Part shown: positions 1 to 5,705 of the stretch, piece after piece
Position numbering within the stretch: position 1 is the stretch's first letter
How the letters are laid out: each line of letters opens with the position of its first letter
NCBI GenBank assembly: GCA_029879665.1
Contig: JAOUPW010000156.1
Location: 1-5,705 of the forward strand
Length of the DNA: 5,705 nt
From: Rhodospirillales bacterium
GTDB taxonomy: Bacteria; Pseudomonadota; Alphaproteobacteria; Rhodospirillales; JAOUPW01
Direction: 5' to 3'
The notes under the pieces: generated by a model
Databases searched by the model: none
What the model was told of the DNA's origin: nothing
Seen by the model: the letters and a program-made list of their open reading frames with translations, nothing else
Position numbers and translations under genes: made by a program

Positions 1-2
1 CC

Positions 3-848
3 ATGGAAGATCTTTCCATCAGTATCCAGGGACTTTTTTCAGAGACAGAAGCGTCCGCATTAGGATCGGTTATTTCATTTATCGGCGCCAGGGGTGGCGT
101 TGGCAGCAGCACAATAGCCATCAATACAGGATACGCGCTCGGTCGCCTTTTTAATGAAAATATCACACTGGTTGATCTTGATCTGTCATTCGGAACGGCC
201 GCGCTGTCTGCTAATTTACAACAGAAACAAAGTGTCGTGGATGCCCTGGCGCAACCCAATCGTCTTGATGATGTGTTGATGGCCCGATATCTGTTGAAAT
301 ATGACGACAATCTTTCAATTATACCCGCGCCGTCCATACTGGGCGCTAATTATGGCATACAGATGGACGCCTTTCATGTCTTTCTGAAAATTCTTCGTCA
401 AATGTCATCTTATGTTCTGCTTGATTTGCCACACCAATGGCTGCCATGGATCAGCGAAGTCCTGACGGATTCCAATGAAGTTGTACTGACCGCTTATCCC
501 GATTTGGCCAATATGCGCGATGTGAAGAATTTTATTGAAACGCTATCTCCCATGCGGGGGGTGGGATCACCTCCTAAGCTAATTTTTAACCGTATCGGCG
601 CCGCTCCCAGATCGGAGCTTTCCGCTAAGGATTTTGAAGATCCGTTGAAGATGAAGTTCGACGCAAGCATTCCTAATGACCCTGCCGGATTTGGCACGGC
701 GATGAATAATGGGGTAATGCTTTATCAAGCAAATTCAAACAGCAAAGCCTGTGCTGAAATAGACAAACTTGCCACATTGATCTCTGGCAGAACCAGAACG
801 GATAAAAAGAAAAAATCTATTCTTTCAACCCTTCTTAAGGGAAAATAG
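3..848 (+). CDS. cpaE: CpaE/TadZ-like pilus localisation ATPase, 5' end outside window
   Basis: This is a ParA/MinD-superfamily protein of the Tad pilus, a cytoplasmic factor that in studied systems places the assembly machine, usually at a pole. 281 residues are visible. Counting from the ATG at 3, a P-loop-like GARGGVGSST lies at 28-37, a switch-like VDLDLSFG at 57-64, a hydrophobic strand ending in the Walker B-type LLDLP at 139-143, and LIFNRIG at 193-199. The canonical deviant Walker A is KGGxGKT; here the first lysine is Arg30 and the second is Ser35, the kind of change known in CpaE/TadZ proteins. The tail is Lys-rich (268-272). Family members usually carry an N-terminal receiver-like domain before the ATPase domain and are longer than 400 residues, so the Met at 3 is probably internal and the gene very likely extends upstream of the window. 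cpaF starts 17 nt after the TAG stop, consistent with one operon. Family assignment is firm; the true start is unseen. Confidence 0.92.
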   Translation: MEDLSISIQGLFSETEASALGSVISFIGARGGVGSSTIAINTGYALGRLFNENITLVDLDLSFGTAALSANLQQKQSVVDALAQPNRLDDVLMARYLLKYDDNLSIIPAPSILGANYGIQMDAFHVFLKILRQMSSYVLLDLPHQWLPWISEVLTDSNEVVLTAYPDLANMRDVKNFIETLSPMRGVGSPPKLIFNRIGAAPRSELSAKDFEDPLKMKFDASIPNDPAGFGTAMNNGVMLYQANSNSKACAEIDKLATLISGRTRTDKKKKSILSTLLKGK

Positions 849-865
849 GGTGAAATTGAATTGCC

Positions 866-2488
866 ATGTTTGGTAAGCGTGGAATCACACAAACCAAGAA
901 AAAGACGTTGTCAGAACCGTCACCGGTGCAGAAAGAACCTGCGCCTCTGGACGCTGATGCTGGAAAATTACCCGAAACGGACATTATTTCCGAGCCTCTG
1001 CATGACATTGACGACCTGTCTCCTGATTTATCAATGGACGTTGGAAGCGCACTTTCCGACGACTCTTCTTTAGACAGCGAATTTGATTCCGAACTCCCCT
1101 CCCCGGTTGAAGAAACAGAACCCGAAATCAAACTGAAACCGGAGCCAATCTCACAACAGCCTGTGGTGTACGATCCGACGGCTACAGATAGCGGCGAAAA
1201 TAAAAACGCACAATTAAACGAACGGTTACAGGAAGCAAAGGTCAGCATTTTCAATGACCTTATCGAAGCTGTGGATCTGGCACAGCTTGGCAGCCTTTCA
1301 CCGGAAGCTGCCCGCGAAGAAATCAGCGACATCGTAAGTGAAGTCATAAGCATGCGTAACCTGGTGCTCAGTGCCCAGGAACAGAAGCAGGTTATTAATG
1401 ATATCTGCAACGATGTCCTTGGTCTGGGGCCGCTTGAACCATTGCTCGCGCGTGATGATATTGCCGATATCATGGTGAACGGGCCAAAAACGGTTTATAT
1501 CGAAACAGACGGTAAAATTGAACTAACGGATATAAAATTCCGCGACAACGCACAACTTATGAACATCTGCCAACGAATTGTAACGGCAGTCGGAAGACGG
1601 GTTGATGAAGCGAGCCCAATATGCGACGCACGATTAGCGGACGGCTCTCGTGTGAACGTAATCGCCCCACCATTAGCAATTGATGGCGCGGCACTAACAA
1701 TTCGTAAATTCAAACGGGAAAAACTAACGCTCCAAAATCTTATCGATTTTGGAAGCTGTTCCCCCGCATGCGCGACCATTTTACAGGTAGCCGCTACAAG
1801 TCGTTGCAATGTTCTTATTTCCGGGGGTACGGGTTCTGGGAAAACAACGCTTTTAAATTGCATGACGAACTATATTGAACCGGGAGAGCGCGTTATTACT
1901 TGCGAAGACGCCGCCGAACTACAACTTAAAAACCCTCATGTCGTTCGCCTGGAAACCCGCCCGCCAAACCTGGAGGGGGTTGGCGAAGTGACAATGAGGG
2001 ATTTAGTAAAAAACTGCCTCAGAATGCGTCCGGAAAGAATCATCGTCGGCGAAGTACGTGGTCCTGAGGCCTTTGATTTATTGCAGGCGATGAATACCGG
2101 ACATGATGGCTCAATGGGCACGGTTCACGCCAACACCCCTCGCGAAGCGCTATCGCGTGTTGAAAACATGATCGCAATGGGAGGCTTCAACCTTCCGGCA
2201 AAGGCAATGAGGGAACAAATCGCATCGGCCATTAATGTAATTGTACAGGCCTCCAGGTTACGCGATGGTTCACGAAAAATTACCCATGTCACTGAAATCG
2301 TTGGGATGGAAGGTGATGTTGTAACCTTACAGGATCTATTCGTTTTTGAATTTGAAGGCGAAGATTCAAGTGGTAAAATCATTGGCTCACACCGTCCAAC
2401 CGGGTTAAGGCCCGCTTTTTGGGATCGTGCACGTTACTTTGGCCTAGAAGCGAAATTGGCCGAAGCGCTCGAATTATCATATGCCTAG
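866..2488 (+). CDS. cpaF: CpaF/TadA Tad pilus secretion ATPase
   Basis: This is the hexameric GspE/VirB11-family ATPase that powers Flp pilus assembly from the cytoplasmic face of the inner membrane; in Caulobacter CpaF has been reported to drive both extension and retraction. The 540 residues hold all the family motifs: Walker A GGTGSGKT at 320-327 (Lys326), an Asp box with CEDAAEL around 346-352, the Walker B region RIIVGEVRG at 391-399 (Glu396), and a His box [13 protein letters not shown] at 411-423. The region before the P-loop (about 175-300) is the usual N-terminal ATPase subdomain, including LGPLEPLL and [10 protein letters not shown]. Residues 1 to about 110 are a low-complexity, acidic, Pro/Ser-rich extension, probably disordered. 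The start MFGKRG is typical of the family. A purine-rich AGGGTGA (847-853), overlapping the cpaE stop, is the likely ribosome binding site, 12 nt from the ATG. The 3' end overlaps a possible tadB start by 8 nt. No key residue is missing, so it should be active. Confidence 0.97.
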   Translation: MFGKRGITQTKKKTLSEPSPVQKEPAPLDADAGKLPETDIISEPLHDIDDLSPDLSMDVGSALSDDSSLDSEFDSELPSPVEETEPEIKLKPEPISQQPVVYDPTATDSGENKNAQLNERLQEAKVSIFNDLIEAVDLAQLGSLSPEAAREEISDIVSEVISMRNLVLSAQEQKQVINDICNDVLGLGPLEPLLARDDIADIMVNGPKTVYIETDGKIELTDIKFRDNAQLMNICQRIVTAVGRRVDEASPICDARLADGSRVNVIAPPLAIDGAALTIRKFKREKLTLQNLIDFGSCSPACATILQVAATSRCNVLISGGTGSGKTTLLNCMTNYIEPGERVITCEDAAELQLKNPHVVRLETRPPNLEGVGEVTMRDLVKNCLRMRPERIIVGEVRGPEAFDLLQAMNTGHDGSMGTVHANTPREALSRVENMIAMGGFNLPAKAMREQIASAINVIVQASRLRDGSRKITHVTEIVGMEGDVVTLQDLFVFEFEGEDSSGKIIGSHRPTGLRPAFWDRARYFGLEAKLAEALELSYA

Positions 2489-3476
2489 TGGATTAAGTTT
2501 CATGACGACGATGGTGATCCTCGGTTCCGGACTCACCGTTCTGCTGCTCATGATCCTTGGGTTTGCATCTTTTTTCATATTGCGTCCAAAAGTAATAATG
2601 CGCAAAAGGATGCAAGTTTTAGGCTTAACGGATATTAAAAAAGATGGTTCTTCTAAAGGCGCTGGATCCCGGCAATCCCGAATTCAGGAAAGGCTAAAGG
2701 AACTAGAAGACAAGGGTAAGGAAAAACGCCGGAGAAATCAGATCCGGGCGGATATTCTACAGGCTGGGCTGGATACCAGTATCAGAAGTTATATTTTAAT
2801 CTCTCTTGGTGTTGGAATTATCGGAACAGCTATTGCCTTACTGATAAATATGCCGTTGTTCATTGCCGGCCTGATCGGAATTACTTCCGCGTTTGCGTTA
2901 CCAAAGATGACCCTTAAATTTATAGCCGGCCGGCGACGTAAAAAATTTACAATGCATTTCGCCAATTCCCTTGATGTGCTTGTTCGGGGTATTAAATCCG
3001 GTCTACCGGTCGGAGAGTGTTTGGCAATCATCGGGCGCGAGTCACCTGAACCCGTGGGAAGTGAATTCCATCTGCTCGTGGAGGGGCAAAAAATGGGCTT
3101 TACCCTTGATTCCCTGCTTCAACGGGGATTGGAAAGGATGCCTACCTCGGAATACAAATTTTTTGCAATTGTGCTTCAGATTCAACAGCAGACCGGTGGC
3201 AATCTCGCCGAAACCTTAGAGGGGCTATCTAACGTTTTGCGCGAACGTAAAAAAATGAAGGATAAGATCAGTGCTATGTCCAGCGAAGCAAAAGCTTCCG
3301 CTGCGATTATTGCGTCTCTTCCGTTTTTCGTCGCTGCCATGGTTTCAGTTCTGAACCCGAGTTATCTTATGCCCCTGTTTAATGAAACCGTTGGAAACTA
3401 TTTACTGTTTGGCGGTTTCGCATGGATGGGTCTTGGAATTGCCGTAATGGCAAAAATGATAAACTTCAAGTTTTAA
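2481..3476 (+). CDS. tadB: TadB inner-membrane platform protein (T2SSF domain)
   Basis: This is one of the two GspF-like integral membrane proteins of the Tad platform that couple CpaF to pilin polymerisation. The 331 residues show an N-terminal membrane segment (about 10-34), a basic, charged cytoplasmic stretch (about 36-92, with EKRRRNQIRADILQAG at 81-96), two closely spaced segments (about 103-145), a T2SSF cytoplasmic helical domain (about 155-270, with FANSLDVLVRGIKSGLPVGE and QIQQQTGGNLAETLEGLS), and two C-terminal segments (about 274-293 and 306-326). Length and layout fit the family. The start is uncertain. The ATG at 2481 overlaps the cpaF stop by 8 nt and has only a weak upstream GAAG, which suggests translational coupling. 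The in-frame ATG at 2502 (324 residues) has GTGGA ending 9 nt before it and may be the real start. tadC follows 13 nt after the stop. CpaG is the Caulobacter name for the equivalent gene. Confidence 0.94.
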   Translation: MPSGLSFMTTMVILGSGLTVLLLMILGFASFFILRPKVIMRKRMQVLGLTDIKKDGSSKGAGSRQSRIQERLKELEDKGKEKRRRNQIRADILQAGLDTSIRSYILISLGVGIIGTAIALLINMPLFIAGLIGITSAFALPKMTLKFIAGRRRKKFTMHFANSLDVLVRGIKSGLPVGECLAIIGRESPEPVGSEFHLLVEGQKMGFTLDSLLQRGLERMPTSEYKFFAIVLQIQQQTGGNLAETLEGLSNVLRERKKMKDKISAMSSEAKASAAIIASLPFFVAAMVSVLNPSYLMPLFNETVGNYLLFGGFAWMGLGIAVMAKMINFKF

Positions 3477-3489
3477 GGTCGTTCATTCA

Positions 3490-4431
3490 ATGGATCAGCA
3501 ATTAATTATCATCATGATCGCTTCCGTTGCGGCCATTGCTTCCGTTCTGGCCGTTGCCTTGCCGTTTTTGATGCGTGATAACCGTTCTTCCCGTATGAAT
3601 GCGGTTTCAAAACACCGTCACTCATTAGGCCTGGCGCAACGTGAAGAATTGACGAGAGCCGACCGGCGCAGGGGACCAAGCTCGGTTTCATTTATGAAAG
3701 CCCTGCTTGAAAAATTGAAACTGGAAAATCTGTTTTCTTCTGCAGAAACAAGAAATAAACTGACATCGGCCGGATGGCGCAGTCAAAATGCAGTAATCGT
3801 ATTTACGTTTTCTAAATTGGGAATTGCTGTCCTATTTGCGCTTGTCACATTTATTTTCATTTCTTTATCACCGGGGTTTACGCATCCATTTTATGTAAAG
3901 TTATTAATTGCCGCCGCGAGCTCCACAGCCGGATTTTTCCTGCCTGACCTGCTGGTGAAGAACAAGGCTCAAAACCGGTCCGCCAGCATGACCCTAGCCT
4001 TTCCTGATGCACTTGATTTACTTGTCATCTGCGTTGAAGCCGGCCTGTCTATTGAAGGCGCCTTTGCCAAGGTAACCGAAGAAATTGCTGAAAACTCCCC
4101 TATCCTGTCACAGGAATTCGGACTGACCAGCGCCGAACTGGCTTTTCTCGGAGACCGCGCAAAAGCCTATAGAAATTTTGCCGAACGAACTCAAATGCAG
4201 GCCGTACATACTCTATCGACGACACTCACCCAATCCGAAAAATACGGCACCCCTGTGAGCGTAGCGCTAAAGGTTCTCTCTCAGGAAAATCGGGAAGAGC
4301 GGATGTCAAAGGCTGAAAAAAAGGCGGCTGCGCTTCCAGCTCAGCTTACAGTACCGATGATTATTTTCTTTTTGCCGCCTTTGTTCGTTGTCATTATCGG
4401 ACCGTCCGTCCTGCGCGTTATGAAAATATAA
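3490..4431 (+). CDS. tadC: TadC inner-membrane platform protein (T2SSF domain)
   Basis: This is the second GspF-like platform protein, thought to act with TadB beneath the growing Flp pilus. The 313 residues have an N-terminal membrane segment (about 5-27), a basic cytoplasmic linker, a pair of segments (about 102-126 and 134-153), a T2SSF domain (about 165-285, containing FPDALDLLVICVEAGLSIEGA at 171-191 and the TLTQSEKYGTPVSVALKVLS stretch at 245-264), and a C-terminal segment (about 287-305) ending in GPSVLRVMKI. The ALDLLVICVEAGLS motif and the short C-terminal tail set it apart from TadB and match TadC. Length is normal. AAGG (3475-3478), overlapping the tadB stop, is a plausible ribosome binding site, 11 nt from the ATG. 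It is the last rightward gene of this operon in the window; the opposing tadD ends 27 nt away and no clear terminator separates them. CpaH is the Caulobacter name. Confidence 0.94.
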   Translation: MDQQLIIIMIASVAAIASVLAVALPFLMRDNRSSRMNAVSKHRHSLGLAQREELTRADRRRGPSSVSFMKALLEKLKLENLFSSAETRNKLTSAGWRSQNAVIVFTFSKLGIAVLFALVTFIFISLSPGFTHPFYVKLLIAAASSTAGFFLPDLLVKNKAQNRSASMTLAFPDALDLLVICVEAGLSIEGAFAKVTEEIAENSPILSQEFGLTSAELAFLGDRAKAYRNFAERTQMQAVHTLSTTLTQSEKYGTPVSVALKVLSQENREERMSKAEKKAAALPAQLTVPMIIFFLPPLFVVIIGPSVLRVMKI

Positions 4432-4458
4432 TTAGATATAGAATCTGTATGTGACGTT

Positions 4459-5220
4459 TTATTTTGACGTGCGGCTATAATATCTGCGTAAGGTTGCCAT
4501 ATTCTCGGCAACCGCTTCCGGCGGCAAATCCTCCCTGATAAGACGTTCGGCATCATTGAAATTCCCTTTCAGGCCATAAAGAAGAGCCAGATTCTGGCGG
4601 CCTTGAATATTGGAATTCTCGCTGTTGACCAGTCTTTCCAAAACTTTGATCCCGTCATCCAATTTACCCGATTGAGCAAGAGACAAGCCAAGATTATTCA
4701 TCACAGAAGAATTATTGGGGTTTAATTGCAAGGCTCTTTGATATGAATTTTGAGCCATTTGGTATTTACCTTGCCGATCAAACAGAATTCCAGATACCGA
4801 ATGCACTTCCCAATTATCTGGAGCCAATTCTCTTGCCTGAACAAGTGTCTCATCCGCATCGACAATCATCGAACTGGAAAGTTGGGATTTTGCGAGTTCA
4901 ATTATCAATTTAGGATTATTACCGTGTTTCTTGATCCCATTTCGAAGAATCTTGATGGACTGACGAGAGGATCCGCTATATCTAAGATTTTGGGCCAACC
5001 CGATAAGAGCATTAATATTATCCGGCTCCAATTCATAAAGTTTCGTGAAGTAACTTGTCGCTGAATGGTAGTCAAATGAGGCTTGGGCATTGCGGGCGGC
5101 ATCTTTCAAGACGTTGCTGATCGCCCGGTCTCTGTCATCGACTGCCTGAGAGGCAGCGCAGCCCGATATCAAAAGAGAAATAGCCGTAAAAAGTACAAAT
5201 TTTCTAATAATTTCAAGCAT
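4459..5220 (-). CDS. tadD: TadD-like TPR lipoprotein
   Basis: This is a predicted outer-membrane lipoprotein made of tetratricopeptide repeats, matching TadD, which in Aggregatibacter is reported to support assembly of the RcpA secretin. The 253 residues start with a basic and hydrophobic signal sequence and a clear lipobox, LLISGC, with lipidated Cys21. Ala at +2 favours sorting to the outer membrane. TPR-like helix pairs run from about 43 to 225. The clearest are AQNSYQRALQLNPNN (156-170) and the following NNLGLSLAQSGKLDDGIKVL (175-194); earlier, degenerate copies include FTKLYELEPDN (58-68) and ETLVQARELAPDN (124-136). The C-terminal DLPPEAVAENMATLRRYY (231-248) resembles the tail of alphaproteobacterial TadD proteins. 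The start is supported by a strong purine-rich GAGGGAAGAG (5239-5230 on the minus strand) about 10 nt upstream of the ATG. It is transcribed against tadC, so it must have its own promoter in 5221-5482. A generic TPR lipoprotein is the alternative, but the context makes TadD much more likely. Confidence 0.88.
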   Translation of the reverse strand: MLEIIRKFVLFTAISLLISGCAASQAVDDRDRAISNVLKDAARNAQASFDYHSATSYFTKLYELEPDNINALIGLAQNLRYSGSSRQSIKILRNGIKKHGNNPKLIIELAKSQLSSSMIVDADETLVQARELAPDNWEVHSVSGILFDRQGKYQMAQNSYQRALQLNPNNSSVMNNLGLSLAQSGKLDDGIKVLERLVNSENSNIQGRQNLALLYGLKGNFNDAERLIREDLPPEAVAENMATLRRYYSRTSK

Positions 5221-5256
5221 ATCGCGGTACTCTTCCCTCGATCAATATCGGCGGTT

Positions 5257-5271
5257 TTAACACTATCGTAA
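5257..5271. promoter_or_regulatory. Possible CtrA box (TTAA-N7-GTAA)
   Basis: TTAA at 5257-5260, seven bases, then GTAA at 5268-5271 matches 7 of 8 positions of the alphaproteobacterial CtrA site TTAA-N7-TTAA. It lies 37-51 nt upstream of the tadD start codon. CtrA is known to control pilin expression in Caulobacter, so the site makes sense in context. By a rough estimate, about 0.3 matches this good are expected by chance in AT-rich DNA of this length, so this is a suggestion only. Confidence 0.25.
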
Positions 5272-5286
5272 GGTTATATATCCTAA
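5269..5286. promoter_or_regulatory. Imperfect palindrome, possible operator
   Basis: TAAGGTTATATATCCTAA is symmetric at 14 of 18 positions (seven of nine base pairs) around a TATATA core. It begins inside the CtrA-like site and lies about 49-66 nt upstream of the tadD start. Size and symmetry would suit a dimeric repressor or activator, but no family can be named from it, and AT-rich sequence produces such palindromes by chance. Confidence 0.2.
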
Positions 5287-5335
5287 CATGACTGAATATG
5301 ATCGGAATACAATATTGCCATGGAATTAGGAATCG

Positions 5336-5364
5336 GTTCTAACGTATTGATTTCAAGCTTTCAA
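5336..5364 (-). promoter_or_regulatory. Candidate sigma70-type promoter for tadD
   Basis: On the minus strand, TTGAAA (5364-5359) is followed after 17 nt by TAGAAC (5341-5336): five of six matches to the -35 consensus and four of six to the -10 consensus. Transcription would start near 5329 and give a leader of about 110 nt, carrying the CtrA-like site and the palindrome downstream of the start. The -10 element is poor, so this is a weak prediction. Confidence 0.2.
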
Positions 5365-5374
5365 TAAATCCTGT

Positions 5375-5403
5375 TTGAAGGCTTTATATGGCTGATGTAT
5401 GCT
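5375..5403 (+). promoter_or_regulatory. Candidate sigma70-type promoter for the gene at 5483
   Basis: TTGAAG (5375-5380) and TATGCT (5398-5403) are 17 nt apart, each matching four of six consensus positions. A start near 5410 would give a leader of about 73 nt. A competing reading is TTCACA (5410-5415) with TATATC (5432-5437) at 16-nt spacing. Neither is strong; the AT-rich block nearby makes this the most likely promoter area. Confidence 0.22.
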
Positions 5404-5482
5404 AACTCGTTCACAAATATTATTTTTTAATTATATCTATTCACTCTATGGGATTATTTATCGGCCTGTTGGGAAAAAGCCA

Positions 5483-5705
5483 ATGTTCAAGAAGTTGTTA
5501 ATCAATCCTGGTGTTCTTGCGTCTGCGGTAATGGCCATTTCCGTTATGGCTTATCCTCATGCAGGTTCCGCTGAAGTTTTATCAATAACTCTGAACAAGA
5601 CAAAAATTGTCAGAATTAGTCGGCCGGCGTCCGTTATCATGATCGGAGACCCCACCATTGCCGACATCCAGGTTGATTCTTCCAAAGTTCTTTTTATCCT
5701 TGGCC
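5483..5705 (+). CDS. Exported pilus assembly protein with CpaC-type N-terminal domain, 3' end outside window
   Basis: 74 residues are visible before the window ends. Residues 1-30 are a signal peptide: FKK at 2-4, a hydrophobic core, and a likely signal peptidase I site after GSA at 28-30. The mature part, starting EVLSITLNKTKIVRISRPAS, followed by VIMIGDPTIADIQVDSSKVLFILG (51-74), matches the pilus/secretin N-terminal domain (the T2SS-T3SS pil_N type) at the start of CpaC/RcpA secretins, with the hallmark GDPxIAD (55-61). GGGA at 5471-5474, eight nt before the ATG, is a good ribosome binding site. It could be the CpaC secretin itself or one of the short stand-alone proteins that have only this domain. 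cpaC normally lies upstream of cpaE, on the far side of this window, so I favour a short stand-alone protein, but the visible part cannot decide. Either way it should act in the periplasm or outer membrane with the Tad machine. Confidence 0.82.
   Translation, partial: MFKKLLINPGVLASAVMAISVMAYPHAGSAEVLSITLNKTKIVRISRPASVIMIGDPTIADIQVDSSKVLFILG

Larger units (their letters stand above)
5221..5482. promoter_or_regulatory. Divergent intergenic control region
   Basis: This 262-nt region separates two divergently transcribed genes, tadD to the left and the pilus N-terminal-domain gene to the right, so it must contain both promoters unless each gene is read from further away. It is AT-rich on the right side: 5381-5460 has 21 G or C in 80 positions, and 5416-5440 has only one. 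I see no open reading frame of believable size, no RNA gene and no terminator here. The candidate promoter and operator elements inside it are listed separately and are weak individually. Confidence 0.6.

Noticed and set aside
835..1473. A 212-residue open frame on the minus strand opposite the start of cpaF.
   Set aside because: It is rich in Ser and Arg as expected for the complement of an acidic coding stretch, has no recognisable motif, and lies fully within a well-supported gene and the cpaE stop.
4432..4500. A bidirectional terminator between tadC and tadD, and the TGACGT direct repeat at 4452-4457 and 4465-4470.
   Set aside because: No GC-rich stem followed by a T-run can be drawn; the repeat is only six bases, overlaps the end of tadD and is compatible with chance.
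4750..5064. A 104-residue plus-strand frame opposite tadD.
   Set aside because: It lies wholly inside the TPR lipoprotein gene, which has a signal peptide, lipobox, repeats and a strong ribosome binding site; the opposite frame has none of these.
5320..5367. A 15-codon frame from ATG 5320 within the intergenic region.
   Set aside because: Too short, with only a distant GGAA upstream and no recognisable features.
5388..5404. A sigma54-type GG-N10-GC promoter upstream of the last gene.
   Set aside because: The GG at 5390-5391 and GC at 5401-5402 are separated by nine bases, not ten, and the flanking consensus bases are poor.
5448..5501. A 17-codon frame from ATG 5448 that overlaps the start of the pilus N-terminal-domain gene, as a possible leader peptide.
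   Set aside because: It has no ribosome binding site of note and no attenuator-like codon run or hairpins; short frames like this are expected by chance.

Overview
The window is a stretch of a Tad/Flp (Cpa) type IVc pilus assembly locus, most likely from an alphaproteobacterium. Three things support this. The gene order cpaE-cpaF-tadB-tadC is the Caulobacter/rhizobial order. The proteins resemble alphaproteobacterial CpaE, CpaF, TadB and TadC. A TPR lipoprotein of the TadD type and a protein starting with a secretin-associated N-terminal domain sit next to them. Base composition looks moderate, with AT-rich intergenic DNA, which argues against a very GC-rich genus such as Caulobacter; I cannot name the genus.

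Layout: positions 1-848 hold the 3' part of cpaE (ParA/MinD-like localisation ATPase, cut by the window edge). cpaF follows (866-2488, hexameric secretion ATPase), then tadB (2481-3476) and tadC (3490-4431), the two GspF-like inner-membrane platform proteins. Gaps are 17 nt and 13 nt, with an 8-nt overlap between cpaF and tadB, so these four genes read as one operon. On the other strand, tail to tail with tadC and only 27 nt away, is a 253-residue TPR lipoprotein of the TadD family (4459-5220). A 262-nt AT-rich intergenic region (5221-5482) then separates tadD from a rightward gene that begins at 5483 and runs off the window. Its visible part is a signal peptide followed by the start of a pilus/secretin N-terminal domain (CpaC-like).

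How they work together: CpaF hydrolyses ATP at the cytoplasmic face and drives the TadB/TadC platform to add or remove Flp pilin subunits. CpaE places the machine, usually at a pole. TadD is an outer-membrane lipoprotein that supports the secretin, and the last gene encodes an exported protein of the same envelope-spanning apparatus.

I see no RNA genes, mobile elements, CRISPR arrays or convincing terminators. The system itself is well known. The points worth a second look are local: the inverted tadD, the pilus N-terminal-domain gene beyond it, the shared divergent control region with a CtrA-like site, and the degenerate P-loop of CpaE.
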